A DNA stretch of 64,000 nt from BOG-1155 sp963717985 (lineage in GTDB: Bacteria > Desulfobacterota > Syntrophorhabdia > Syntrophorhabdales > WCHB1-27). The translations under genes and the position numbers were made by a program. The notes beneath the pieces are model-generated. The model searched no databases. It was not told the origin of the DNA and saw only the letters and a list, made by a program, of their open reading frames with translations. The stretch covers positions 186,001 to 250,000 of the forward strand of contig CAVQYC010000002.1 of assembly GCA_963717985.1 (NCBI GenBank), in the 5' to 3' direction. Below, one piece after another: positions 50,283-59,490 of the stretch; position 1 is the first letter of the stretch; each line of letters opens with the position of its first letter.

Positions 50283-51559
50283 TCGGGGGCGGCCTGGCCG
50301 GGAGTGAGGCCGCCTATCAGATCGCCCGGATGGGCGGACACGCCGTGCTCTACGAGATGCGGCCGGTCTCCCGGACACCGGCCCACAAGACCGACTACCT
50401 CTCCGAGCTTGTCTGCAGCAATTCCCTGAAGTCGAAGGATCTGACGAACGCGCACGGTCTTCTGAAGGCAGAGCTTCGCCTCCTCGATGCCCTTATTGTA
50501 AAGGCGGCCGATGAGTGCGCCATACCGGGCGGTAAAGCCCTTGTCGTCGACAGGAGCCGGTTTGCGGAAAGGGTCACCTCCACCATACTGAGTCATCCCC
50601 GGATCAGGGTGGTGAGGGAAGAGGAGACGGACCTGCCCCGGGAAGGCATCGTGATCGTCGCGACCGGTCCTCTCACCGCGCCTGTCCTTTCCGGGCGGAT
50701 AAGGGTGATGACAGGCATGACGAACCTCCATTTTTTCGACGCGATATCACCTATCCTGGATGGTGACAGTATCGACATGTCTCGCGCCTTTTTCGGTACC
50801 CGCTACGCCCCCGGCGTTGAGGACTACCTCAATTGTCCCCTCACGAGGGAAGAGTACGAGGTGTTCTACGAGGCGCTCCGGTTGGCCGAGCGGGTCGATC
50901 TGAAGGAGTTCGAGGAGACGCCTTACTTTGAGGGATGCCTGCCCGTAGAGGTGATGGCGGAAAGGGGGAAGCATACGCTCCTTTTCGGTCCCATGAAGCC
51001 CGTGGGCCTGCGCGACGAAAGGACGGGCAGCGAGCCCTATGCGGTTCTGCAGCTCCGGCGGGAGGATGCCTCGGGGAACATGTACAATATGGTCGGCTTC
51101 CAGACGAAGCTCACCTACCCCGGTCAGGAAAGGGTATTCCGCCTTATCCCGGCCCTTAGGGAGGCGAGGTTTTTCAGATATGGCAGCATCCATAGGAATA
51201 CCTTCATCAATTCGCCTTCGGTCTTGGCCGGCCTTCAGCTCAGGACGGACGGGAGGATCTTCTTTGCGGGGCAGATTACGGGCGTGGAAGGGTATATGGA
51301 ATCGACGGCCATGGGGTTGCTCGCAGGGGTCGCGGCCCTTTACCGCGAGCGGGGCAAAGCGTTTGAGGCGCCTGAGCCGACCACCTGCATCGGGGCGCTC
51401 TACCGGTATATAGGGACGGAGAGGAAGGATTTTCAGCCGATGAACGTGAACTTCGGGCTCCTTGAGGGGTATCACAAGCGGAAGAAGGAGATGGTGGCGG
51501 AGAGGGCGCTCACCGCCATAGGGCGGTGGAAAGAGAGGGTGGCCGAAGACCTGCGCTAA
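50267..51559 (+). CDS. trmFO: tRNA m5U54 methyltransferase TrmFO
   Basis: 430 residues from GTG 50267, chosen for the preceding AAGGA and because it places RIIGGGLAGSEAAYQIARMG, the FAD-binding start, at the N-terminus. Family segments: LVCSNSLKSKDLTNAHGLLK, AISPILDGDSIDMSRAFFGTRY and QITGVEGYMESTAMGLLAG. Uses methylenetetrahydrofolate and FAD to make T54 in tRNA. Overlaps topA by 16 nt, the usual topA-trmFO arrangement. Confidence 0.95.
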   Translation: MEIRIIGGGLAGSEAAYQIARMGGHAVLYEMRPVSRTPAHKTDYLSELVCSNSLKSKDLTNAHGLLKAELRLLDALIVKAADECAIPGGKALVVDRSRFAERVTSTILSHPRIRVVREEETDLPREGIVIVATGPLTAPVLSGRIRVMTGMTNLHFFDAISPILDGDSIDMSRAFFGTRYAPGVEDYLNCPLTREEYEVFYEALRLAERVDLKEFEETPYFEGCLPVEVMAERGKHTLLFGPMKPVGLRDERTGSEPYAVLQLRREDASGNMYNMVGFQTKLTYPGQERVFRLIPALREARFFRYGSIHRNTFINSPSVLAGLQLRTDGRIFFAGQITGVEGYMESTAMGLLAGVAALYRERGKAFEAPEPTTCIGALYRYIGTERKDFQPMNVNFGLLEGYHKRKKEMVAERALTAIGRWKERVAEDLR

Positions 51560-52210
51560 ATATTTTGTTTTCAATTCTCTTTCTTTGAGGTACTATGAGT
51601 GAAAAGCCACAAAGCCGGAGATGTTGATGTCGAAGCTTGACGTATATGCGATCCGTCGCGCTTTTCTTTTCGCGCTTCTCTTTTTTTGTTTTTCGGTGTC
51701 TGTCTCGTTCTCAGAAGAATGGTCATGGTCGGGGACGGGTTTTCTCGTCGGCAAAGCGCCGGTCGTGGTGACGAACCACCACGTTGCGGCCGGGGCAAAA
51801 CAGATCAAGATGACCTTCAGGGACGGGCGGACGGCCAAAGGTAAGGTGCTCCGCCTCGATATGCACAACGACCTTGCCGTGATCGGCTTCGACAAGCCCC
51901 CGGAAGTGAAGGCGCGGTTCAAGATCACTCACTCGGACGGGGTGAAACCCGGCCAGGAAGTCTATCTGATGGGTTATCCTCTTCGCGGCCAGCTCGGCAA
52001 TCGGTTGAGCATTACAAAAGGCGTAATTGCGGCCATCGTGGGGTTTAACGAAGATAACGGACAATTCAGGTTTACCGCGCAGGTCAACCCGGGCAACAGC
52101 GGCGGTCCCCTGCTCGATGCTAAAGGCAGGGTCGTCGGGGTAGCCAATTCCCACCTGCTTCCCTATAGGTCCGGGCCCCAAAGCATTGACGTGCCGCAAG
52201 GAGCTAATTA

Positions 52211-52849
52211 TCCTCTGGGTATACCCCCGGCTCTGCCGGGGGACTCCAAAAGTTTGACATTTTCGGGAATATAAAAGAAAACCTCCTCCAATGTGAACCG
52301 CTCGAAGTTACACAAGGAGGAGGCCTTAGTGAATAACTTTCAGAGTTTAAATCACACCAGGTGGGATTGCAAGTTCCATGTGGTGTGGATACCGAAGTAC
52401 AGGAAGAGGGCACTCTACGGGCAGCTCAGGAAACAGTTAGCGCCGGTGCTCAAGGAGCTGGCGAATCAGAAGGAAAGCGAAGTATTGGAAGGGCGTCTCG
52501 TAGAGGATCACGTACACATGCTCATATCAATACCGCCCAAGTATGCCGTCGCCCAAGTTATAGGCTACATCAAGGGGAAGAGCGCCATATGGATCGCCCG
52601 TACGTGCGGAAGGAGAAAAAACTTCATCGGCCAGAATTTTTGGGCCAGGGGCTACTATGTGACAACGGCAGGATTGGATGAAGAAACGGTCCGCGACTAC
52701 ATCAGAAAGCAGGAAGACGAGGATAAGAAGCTCGATCAGCTCAAGATGTTCGACGAGTAGGGCTACCTTTAGGTAGCTCACGGTGTTTAACCGCTTTGAG
52801 CGGTTCACATATTTTCAAACCCCCGGCTCTGCCGGGGGATGAGTGATTT
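52211..52849 (+). mobile_element. IS200-type insertion sequence, copy 2
   Basis: Identical over 639 bp to 32810-33448 (offset 19,401) and likewise preceded by TAATTA. No target duplication. Inserted in the protease-TPR gene in the same orientation. Identity of the two copies means very recent transposition or conversion. Confidence 0.95.
52329..52760 (+). CDS. tnpA: IS200 TnpA, HUH tyrosine transposase (second copy)
   Basis: 143 residues, identical to the copy at 32928, with HVHML and the catalytic Tyr. GTG 52329 follows GGAGGAGG, again paired with CCTCCTCC upstream. Intact. Confidence 0.93.
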   Translation: MNNFQSLNHTRWDCKFHVVWIPKYRKRALYGQLRKQLAPVLKELANQKESEVLEGRLVEDHVHMLISIPPKYAVAQVIGYIKGKSAIWIARTCGRRKNFIGQNFWARGYYVTTAGLDEETVRDYIRKQEDEDKKLDQLKMFDE

Positions 52850-53932
52850 CGCCATCAAGTCGTCGTTGCTGGTGAGTATGCTCGCGGATTTCGTGGAAGA
52901 AGAGTTGGCGGACGATGCGGAACTGCCGGACCTGACGGGCGACAAGATCTTTGCCGCATACCGGGACGCCGTTGTCCTGATAGAGGTATCGGAGAAGCCC
53001 GAAAAACCGGAAAAATCGGAAAACAGGGAGCAGCAATCTCCGGAAACGGGATCTGGGGCACAGCAAAAAGGCGCCGTTGTCATCACGGACACACGGGAGG
53101 CGACCGGGTGGGCAATGAAATCGCGCGACAACATCGCGAAAGGGAATTGGGCCGAGGCGATCAGGGCCGCATCCGCCGCCATCACCCTGGACCCCGGACT
53201 CTCCGGTCCCTATGCCGACAGGTGTTTTGCTTACTATAAAAGGACTCTGTATGACGACGCGGCCGCGGATTGCGACAAAGCAATCGAGATAGGCCCTCAC
53301 AACGATCTGGCATACAGCTACCGGGCCCTCGCCTATTGCGAAAAAGGGTTCACCGATCAGGCCCTCATCGACGCGGACCGGGCGATAGAGCTGAGTCCGA
53401 AAAATATGAGCTATTATAATAATCGTGGGGTAGTGCTCGAGAGACGGGGCGCGAAAGAGAAAGCCAGGACCGATTACGAGGATGCCTGCCGCGCCCATGT
53501 CGAAATAGCCTGCCAGAATTTCACGCGCCTCGTGGGGTTCTCACCCGCGGAAATCCCCAAGATGGTGAAAACGCTTCTTGAGGAAAGCATTGCCTGCTTC
53601 AATAACGGCCAGATGGACAAAGTGATCGATATTACTTCGAAGGCCATAAAACTTGACCCCAAGAGCGATATCGCTTACGCGAACAGAGGAGGCGCCTACG
53701 CAAACAAAGGGTTGTTGCTGCAGGCTATTGATGATTGCAACACCGCCATAAGGATAAATCCCGATTGCGGGTTGGCTTTTAACAACAAAGGCTTCGCCCA
53801 TGAACAGCTCGGTCAGACCGCCGAGGCCCTGCTTGATTACGAGATAAGCTGCAATTTGGGCATTGAATTAGGCTGCAAGAATCAGTCGAGGATGGGTGGC
53901 AAGCGAACCACGAACAAAGAATGAAGCCCACC

Positions 53933-53963
53933 TAGCGGCCGGGGCACACCTCTGAAGCCGCTA
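53933..53963 (+). terminator. hairpin after the protease-TPR gene
   Basis: TAGCGGC (53933-53939) and GCCGCTA (53957-53963) form a 7-bp stem with a 17-nt loop just after the TPR stop. No T-run; a weak 3' boundary. Confidence 0.4.
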
Positions 53964-54068
53964 TCCCCAAACCTCTTCTACGTGACATGCCGCTCATCCC
54001 CCTTCCAACTCATATAAAAATCAGTTACAATAGTAGTGCCGGACGATAGGCGGAGGTGAAGCGCACTC

Positions 54069-55448
54069 ATGGCACGGGTCTTAATTGTTGACGATGACGA
54101 GCTGATTTGTGAGATGCTCTCCTTTATGGTTGAGGACAAAGGGCATTCGGCTTCTTCTGCAACGACGCTGAAAGCAGGCTTCGAGAAGGCGTCGTCGGAG
54201 GACTTCGACGTGATTTTCCTGGATATAAGAATGCCGGACGGCAACGGGCTTGACCTTTTGCCGAGAATCCGCGAGCTGCCGCGGCATCCCGAAGTAATCA
54301 TCATCACCGGGCGCGGTGACCCCGATGGGGCAGAGCTCGCGATCAAGAACGGCGCCTGGGCTTATATCCAAAAATCTTCCTCGACCAAGGAGATGTTATT
54401 GCCTTTTGTGCGGGCCTTGCAGTACAGAGAGGAGAAAAACGCGCAGAAGCCTCCCACCGCGCTGAAGCTGAACGGCGTTATAGGGAAGAGTCCCAACATG
54501 AAGGCGTGTCTCGACCTTCTCGCTCAGGCGGCCCACAGCGAGGTAAATGTCCTCCTCACCGGCGAGACGGGCACGGGAAAGGAAGTTTTCGCGAGGGCCA
54601 TTCATGAAAACAGCGTGCGCGGCGAAGGCAATTTCGTCGTTGTCGACTGCACGGCCCTTCCCGCAACACTGGTAGAGAGTGTGCTCTTCGGACATGAAAA
54701 GGGTGCATTTACCGGGGCGGACAGGGCGCAGGTCGGTCTCGTCAAGCAGGCCGACGCCGGCACGTTGTTTCTGGATGAAATAGGTGAGCTTCCCCTTGCC
54801 ATGCAAAAGGCATTCCTGCGTGTGCTCCAGGAGCATAGCTTCCGTCCTGTAGGAGCAAAAGGCGAGGTTGAGAGCAATTTCCGGCTTATAGCGGCGACCA
54901 ACAAGAGCTTGGAGAAGATGGTGCAGGACGGGACGTTTCGGTCGGACCTCCTCTTCCGTGTGCGAACGCTCACTGTCGAGTTGCCGCCTCTCTCTGCAAG
55001 AAAAGAGGATATTAAAGAGCTGGCGATGTACCACATGGCAAGGGTTTGTGAGCGCTATCAGATAGGGACGAAGGGTTTTTCTCCCGAAGTCTTCGATGCC
55101 CTCATGGCCTACGAGTGGCCCGGCAATGTGCGGGAGCTGGTGAACGCTATAGAGCGCGCCATCAGCGATGCTTACCATGAGCCTACGCTCTTCCCCAAAC
55201 ATCTGCCCCTCGACTTGCGGGTGAAAGTAGCCCGTTCATCGGTAAGAAAAGAGGCGGCCCCGTCGGCAGAGGGAAATGCTCCCCTGGGATCGCTCGCCGA
55301 ATGCAGGCGGGCAGCGGAGCGCCGCTACCTCCAGGATCTTATTCTCCAGACAAATGGCAGGATAAGGGAAGCATGCCGCATTTCCGGGCTGTCGCGTTCG
55401 CGGCTCTACGTGCTTTTCAAAGAGCACGACCTCTCTCCCGGTTCATAG
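54069..55448 (+). CDS. NtrC-type sigma54 response regulator
   Basis: 459 residues: receiver domain (Asp52 phospho-acceptor in FLDIRMPDG), AAA+ domain (about 140-370) with GETGTGKE, GAFTGA and DEIGELP, and a Fis-type HTH at the end (GRIREACRISGLSRSRLYVLF). Activates -24/-12 promoters. It lies directly upstream of two sigma factor genes with matching sigma54-type promoters, so they are likely targets (inference). GGAGG lies about 14 nt before the ATG. No kinase gene is adjacent. Confidence 0.93.
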   Translation: MARVLIVDDDELICEMLSFMVEDKGHSASSATTLKAGFEKASSEDFDVIFLDIRMPDGNGLDLLPRIRELPRHPEVIIITGRGDPDGAELAIKNGAWAYIQKSSSTKEMLLPFVRALQYREEKNAQKPPTALKLNGVIGKSPNMKACLDLLAQAAHSEVNVLLTGETGTGKEVFARAIHENSVRGEGNFVVVDCTALPATLVESVLFGHEKGAFTGADRAQVGLVKQADAGTLFLDEIGELPLAMQKAFLRVLQEHSFRPVGAKGEVESNFRLIAATNKSLEKMVQDGTFRSDLLFRVRTLTVELPPLSARKEDIKELAMYHMARVCERYQIGTKGFSPEVFDALMAYEWPGNVRELVNAIERAISDAYHEPTLFPKHLPLDLRVKVARSSVRKEAAPSAEGNAPLGSLAECRRAAERRYLQDLILQTNGRIREACRISGLSRSRLYVLFKEHDLSPGS

Positions 55449-55487
55449 CTTTCCCGAAAGCCCCTGCGCCGCCACCGGCGACAGGCG

Positions 55488-55518
55488 GGGCACCCGGCTC
55501 CGTAGTGCTTTGCCGGGT
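55488..55518. repeat. dispersed 31-bp GC-rich repeat, copy B
   Basis: 27/31 identical to 6204-6234. It sits in a 330-bp gap after the NtrC gene together with further GCCGGGTCG units (to about 55,560). The rest of the gap is the leader and promoter of the first sigma gene. Confidence 0.7.
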
Positions 55519-55706
55519 CGCCGCTTGCCGGGTCGCACCTCTGGGTGGTTCCTTTGGATGCAACGCGGTATTGGTCCTGTTTTTTGGACGCTGTCCAGTG
55601 TACAGGATAAAAATTGATCTCCAAAAGCATGGATACCCTCCGCCTGGAAGCTCATAAAGCGTTATAAATAGGGTAGAATTGACAGACAAAGCGTCTTGGC
55701 CCACTC

Positions 55707-55721
55707 TGGCACACTTCTTGT
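55707..55721 (+). promoter_or_regulatory. sigma54-type promoter of the first sigma gene
   Basis: TGGCAC-ACTTC-TTGT has the -24 consensus and correct spacing; only the final C of TTGC is T. Start would be near 55,733, giving a 48-nt leader that ends with AAAGGAGG. Nearly identical to the element at 56804. Confidence 0.72.
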
Positions 55722-55780
55722 TAGTATCTTCTGAACGGATAAATTCCACATCGAATTATCAGCCAAAGGAGGCTTGCAAG

Positions 55781-56644
55781 ATGAATTTCAGCTCGATGGA
55801 GAACACTGCTGCAGAAAGTGCCCAGGTTCCCGATCCCTTCAGGATGTATTTGTATGAGATTTCAAAGCATTCCGTGCTTTCGAAGGAAGAGGAAAGAGAG
55901 ATCGCAGAGCGGATACAGATGCATGACAAGGATGCGGAGCAGGCGCTCGTGGTGGCCAACCTGAGGCTCGTGGTCAAGATAGCGCTGGATTATTACAGCT
56001 ATCACCTGAATATCCTCGACCTCATACAGGAAGGGAATGTAGGTCTCCTGCGGGCGGTACAAAAGTACGACCCCGAGAGAGGAACCCGCTTCTCCACCTA
56101 TGCTTCCTTTTGGATTCGCGCGTATATCCTTAAGTATCTCATGGATTCGTGGAGTATCGTAAAGATAGGCACCAAGGACAGCCAGAGGAAGCTCTTCTAC
56201 AGTCTGAACAAAGAAAAGGAAAAGCTTGAAAAAGCGGGCATAGAACCTTCAGCCCGGATACTTGCCGAAAACCTCGACGTAAGCCCGGAAGACATAGAAG
56301 ACATGGAAAAACGGCTCTATAACGGTGACGTATCGCTCGAAGACCCGCTCTATGAAGGCGGTGAAGATGTGATGGATACGATCGGCAGCGGTGAAGACAT
56401 AGAGGAGACCGTGGCGGAAAAGGAGAAGAATGATATGCTCCAGAACAAGCTGGCGGAGTTCAAAAAGCTGCTCAATGAAAAGGAGCGCTTCATTCTGGAA
56501 CATCGCATTATGGCCGAGGAGCCGGTCACGCTGAGGGAAATCGGTGAGCGCTACCACACCTCAAGAGAGAGCATCAGGCAGCTCCAGAGCAAGATTTCCA
56601 AGAGCCTGACAAAAAACCTGCGGGCGGGCATGGCGTGGTCATAA
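55781..56644 (+). CDS. RpoH-like (sigma70-family) sigma factor, first
   Basis: 287 residues. Region 2 LRLVVKIALDYYSYHLNILDL, LIQEGNVGLLRAVQKYD and GTRFSTYASFWIRAYIL; the RpoH-type segment QRKLFYSLNKEKEKL; region 3; and region 4 with EERYHTSRESIRQLQSK HTH. No region 1.1, as in sigma32 proteins. AAAGGAGG lies 8 nt before ATG 55781. Downstream of a sigma54-type promoter and the NtrC-type regulator. Confidence 0.9.
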   Translation: MNFSSMENTAAESAQVPDPFRMYLYEISKHSVLSKEEEREIAERIQMHDKDAEQALVVANLRLVVKIALDYYSYHLNILDLIQEGNVGLLRAVQKYDPERGTRFSTYASFWIRAYILKYLMDSWSIVKIGTKDSQRKLFYSLNKEKEKLEKAGIEPSARILAENLDVSPEDIEDMEKRLYNGDVSLEDPLYEGGEDVMDTIGSGEDIEETVAEKEKNDMLQNKLAEFKKLLNEKERFILEHRIMAEEPVTLREIGERYHTSRESIRQLQSKISKSLTKNLRAGMAWS

Positions 56645-56803
56645 GCGCCTCACATTGATGTCTCGATCAATGAGACAAGTATCTTCATCGTAAGAGAATT
56701 TTCTTATCCCGCAAGACATGAAACGCTGCCTTTCTGCGCGCTCTTCTTCGCTAATTCATTAATATCATTGCATGACTATATTTGGTGCGCGGCTTTTAGC
56801 CAG

Positions 56804-56818
56804 TGGCACAATTCTTGT
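56804..56818 (+). promoter_or_regulatory. sigma54-type promoter of the second sigma gene, with long leader
   Basis: TGGCAC-AATTC-TTGT, same as the first sigma gene promoter except in the spacer. Start near 56,830 would leave a leader of about 235 nt (to 57,065), GC-rich and structured-looking, containing an orphan AGGAGG at about 56,835 with no ATG/GTG/TTG after it. The rest of the 421-bp gap (56,645-57,065) holds no gene. Confidence 0.68.
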
Positions 56819-57065
56819 AATCGACTAATTACGTAGGAGGACAATCATCGAATCACAATCCTTAGGCAAGGAAAGCATGGGATTTGTGTGAGTTCAGCCG
56901 TCGGCCGGCATCATAGAGCGATGGTGCGAAATATGGGCAGGAAAGCTCTCCGCTCACGTGGACGAGAGACGCAAGGCCGGGCGGCGCGAAGCAGCTCGGA
57001 GGCAAGGACCCTAAAGCGCACGGGAGACTGCAGAAAGCAGAGTAATTCATCATGGGAGGCATAAT

Positions 57066-57965
57066 TTGCTGCACGATCCATCTCTGTATGAAGGCAAGGA
57101 ACAGGCTGGGGAACAAGAAGAGACCGCACAGGCGCCGTTTGATCCGCTGAAAACGTATCTGTCTGAAATATCAAAGCATGCCGTCCTTTCGAGAGAAGAA
57201 GAGACGGAAATTGCCGAGAGGGCGCATCGGTACAAAGACAACGAGGCATCGCAGAAACTGGTGACCGCCAATCTGAGACTCGTCGTCAAGATCGCGCTCG
57301 AATATTACAACACCTATCTGAATATCCTCGATCTCATTCAGGAAGGAAACGTGGGGTTGGTTCATGCCGTCAAGAAGTATAACCCGTACAAGGGCACGAG
57401 GTTCTCGACTTATTCCTCCTTCTGGATCCGGGCATATATACTGAAATATATCATGGATTCGTGGAGTATAGTGAAGGTGGGGACGACGCAGAACCAGAGG
57501 AGGCTCTTCTATCGATTGAAAAGGGAAAAGAAGAGACTCGAAGACTCAGGCGTATTCCCCGCGCCCGAGCTCATCGCACAGAGCCTCGATGTGAAGGTAG
57601 GAGAGGTTGAGGATATGGAAAAACGCCTCTCCTACACCGACATCTCCCTTGAGTATCCCCTCTACGAAGAAGGAGAAGAAACCATTATGGATATGATCAA
57701 GGCGGATGACAATATTGAAGAAGTGGTGGCAGCAAAGGAGAGAAGAGAGATCCTTGCGAAGAGGATAGCGGACTTCAAGACGATGCTCAACGATAAGGAG
57801 CTCTTCATCTTCGAACATCGCGTCATGGTAGAGGAACCGCTCACGCTCCAGGGAATAGGCGAGCAATTCAAAATCTCCAGGGAGCGGGTGAGACAGCTTG
57901 AGAGCAGGGTGATAAGGAAATTCAGCGACAAATTCGAATCGGAGTTCAGAAAGCTGGACCTCTGA
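57066..57965 (+). CDS. RpoH-like sigma factor, second
   Basis: 299 residues from TTG 57066 with GGGAGG about 7 nt before it. Same domain order as the first copy: LRLVVKIALEYYNTYLNILD, GTRFSTYSSFWIRAYILKYI, QRRLFYRLKREKKRL, and region 4 GEQFKISRERVRQLESRVIR. Clearly paralogous to the genes at 55781 and 63231. The long leader could provide post-transcriptional control. Distinct regions 2.4 and 4.2 would decide different targets, but differences here are small. Confidence 0.9.
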   Translation: MLHDPSLYEGKEQAGEQEETAQAPFDPLKTYLSEISKHAVLSREEETEIAERAHRYKDNEASQKLVTANLRLVVKIALEYYNTYLNILDLIQEGNVGLVHAVKKYNPYKGTRFSTYSSFWIRAYILKYIMDSWSIVKVGTTQNQRRLFYRLKREKKRLEDSGVFPAPELIAQSLDVKVGEVEDMEKRLSYTDISLEYPLYEEGEETIMDMIKADDNIEEVVAAKERREILAKRIADFKTMLNDKELFIFEHRVMVEEPLTLQGIGEQFKISRERVRQLESRVIRKFSDKFESEFRKLDL

Positions 57966-58122
57966 AATCGTTTTTGCAAAAATAGGCACCTCTTTCACCC
58001 TCACCGCCTCTCTTTACAGGCTGCATCGTATCTTTCGCTTGCAAAACGCTTTCGTTTGCATACACGGGACGAGATGTGTATCCTAATAGGGGATTCATGA
58101 GGAAACCCGTAAGGAGAGCGAT

Positions 58123-58332
58123 ATGGAGCTGCTGGAAGAGTTGCGGCAGGCGCTTGAGGAAAAGCTGGAGAGAACACGCAAGATGATCGACGAGTTCGAC
58201 GAGGGGATGGATTACGCGACCCATTGCACGCTCCAGGGATTCGCTGAAGGACTTGCTTTTGCGATAGAAGAGCTGAAGGAACGGTTGGGAGCAGTCAAGA
58301 GTCAGGAGTCAGGAGTGAAGAGTGACGAGTGA
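58123..58332 (+). CDS. small charged protein before the Mla cluster, unknown
   Basis: 69 residues, helical and charged (ELLEELRQALEEKLERTRKM), with a single Cys. AGGAG precedes the ATG. The last 12 residues are encoded by a tandem AGTCAGG/AGTGACG repeat, so the true end may be earlier. No recognised domain. It is 3 nt before the MlaE start. Confidence 0.6.
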   Translation: MELLEELRQALEEKLERTRKMIDEFDEGMDYATHCTLQGFAEGLAFAIEELKERLGAVKSQESGVKSDE

Positions 58333-58345
58333 CGAGTGAAAAGTT
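58295..58345. repeat. tandem GAGT-type short repeat
   Basis: Irregular units AGTCAGGAGTCAGGAGTGA then AGTGACGAGTGACGAGTGA, spanning the end of the small gene and the start of the mlaE ORF. Such GAGT repeats often grow by slippage. Confidence 0.7.
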
Positions 58346-59490
58346 CCACGCATAAGGAAGGCCAGGGCAGAGGGGTGTCGATCAGCATCGGAGAGGAGCG
58401 GGAAGCGCGCCTTTCTCTGTACGGTGGTCTATCCCTTGAGAACCTGCATTACGTCATGGAGCGGGTGGACCCGCTTCTGGAGCAGCCGTTGCTGAAAAGC
58501 CTGGCGGTCGATCTCGCAGGGCTTGTGCGGATTGACAGTGCAGGCGGCCTCTTTCTGCTGCGCATGCAGGAGGAAGCGCGCCGCCGGTCCGTACCCTTCG
58601 AGTTCCTCAATATGTCGCCCAGGGTTCTGGGTATAATCGATCTTCTCGACAAAAGCATGGTCGGGCCGGGGCTGCCTGCTCCCAAGGCAAGGTCCGGAGG
58701 TTTTTTTGAAGAGGTAGGGGAGACGAGCATCATGTTTTTTGGCGATTTCAGCCGGTGCATGACGTTCGGCGGCATACTGCTCTCGGAAGTGCTCTATTCC
58801 GTCCTGCATCCCGCGTCGGTACGATGGAAGGATGTTCTCGTCTCCGTGAAAAAGATCGGTGTTGACGGTCTGCCGATACTGGCCCTCATCAGCTTTCTTA
58901 TGGGCCTTATCATTGCGTTTATGTCTTCGCTGCAGCTCAAGCAGTTCGGGGCGAATATGTACGTCGCCTCTCTGGTGGCAATCGCGATGGTCAGGGAGTT
59001 GGGACCCATCATCACGGCGATCGTCGTAGCAGGGAGATCAGGGTCGGCAATTGCCGCAGAAATAGGCACTATGAGGGTGAACGAGGAGGTGGACGCCCTT
59101 ACGATCATGGGATTCAACCCCGTCAGGTTCCTCGGGGTCCCCAAGGTATTGGCCGCCATCCTGGTCGTGCCCCTTCTCACGTTCTTTTCCGACCTGTGTG
59201 CAATTGGAGGGGGCTTGGCCGTGGGCATGCTTGGCCTCGGGTTGACCTTCCATACCTACGCCGACCTGACGTCATGGGCGCTTACCGTGCACGACGTCGT
59301 GACCGGGGTGGTGAAGACAGTGGTATTTGCCATTCTCATCACGGGGATCGGATGCCAGCGGGGTTTTAGCGTGCAGGGAGGGGCTGAAGCAGTGGGGAAT
59401 GCCACCACCTCGGCGGTAGTTGCCGGGTTGTTTCTCATCATTGTGACCGATTCCGTATTCGCCCTGGTCCTTAATTATGTCAAGTGGTGA
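58336..59490 (+). CDS. mlaE: MlaE permease with N-terminal STAS domain
   Basis: 384 residues. An N-terminal STAS/MlaB-like part (about 12-105; LAVDLAGLVRIDSAGGLFLL) is fused to an MlaE permease (about 130-384) with five or six helices and the conserved MVRELGPIITAIVVAGRSGSA, then EIGTMRVNEEVDAL. Transports phospholipids between membranes. GTG 58336 lies in repeat sequence; GTG 58375 after AGAGGG is an equally good start. mlaF overlaps its end by 14 nt. Confidence 0.92.
   Translation: MKSSTHKEGQGRGVSISIGEEREARLSLYGGLSLENLHYVMERVDPLLEQPLLKSLAVDLAGLVRIDSAGGLFLLRMQEEARRRSVPFEFLNMSPRVLGIIDLLDKSMVGPGLPAPKARSGGFFEEVGETSIMFFGDFSRCMTFGGILLSEVLYSVLHPASVRWKDVLVSVKKIGVDGLPILALISFLMGLIIAFMSSLQLKQFGANMYVASLVAIAMVRELGPIITAIVVAGRSGSAIAAEIGTMRVNEEVDALTIMGFNPVRFLGVPKVLAAILVVPLLTFFSDLCAIGGGLAVGMLGLGLTFHTYADLTSWALTVHDVVTGVVKTVVFAILITGIGCQRGFSVQGGAEAVGNATTSAVVAGLFLIIVTDSVFALVLNYVKW

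Larger units (their letters stand above)
51627..53924 (+). pseudogene. secreted trypsin-like protease-TPR gene split by IS200
   Basis: 51627-52210 encodes a signal peptide (RAFLFALLFFCFSVSVSFS) and an S1C-type protease with triad His52 (TNHHV), Asp82 (NDLAV) and Ser158 (GNSGGP). 52850-53924 continues in frame as AIKSSLLVSMLADFVEEELA and then several TPR repeats (for example AIRAASAAITLDPGLSGPYAD, and AYANRGGAYANKGLLLQAID). Excising the 639-bp element restores N-Y-A-I-K and a chain of about 552 residues. GGAG lies 6 nt before ATG 51627. Presently a truncated protease and a separate TPR ORF from ATG 52839 might be made. Confidence 0.92.
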
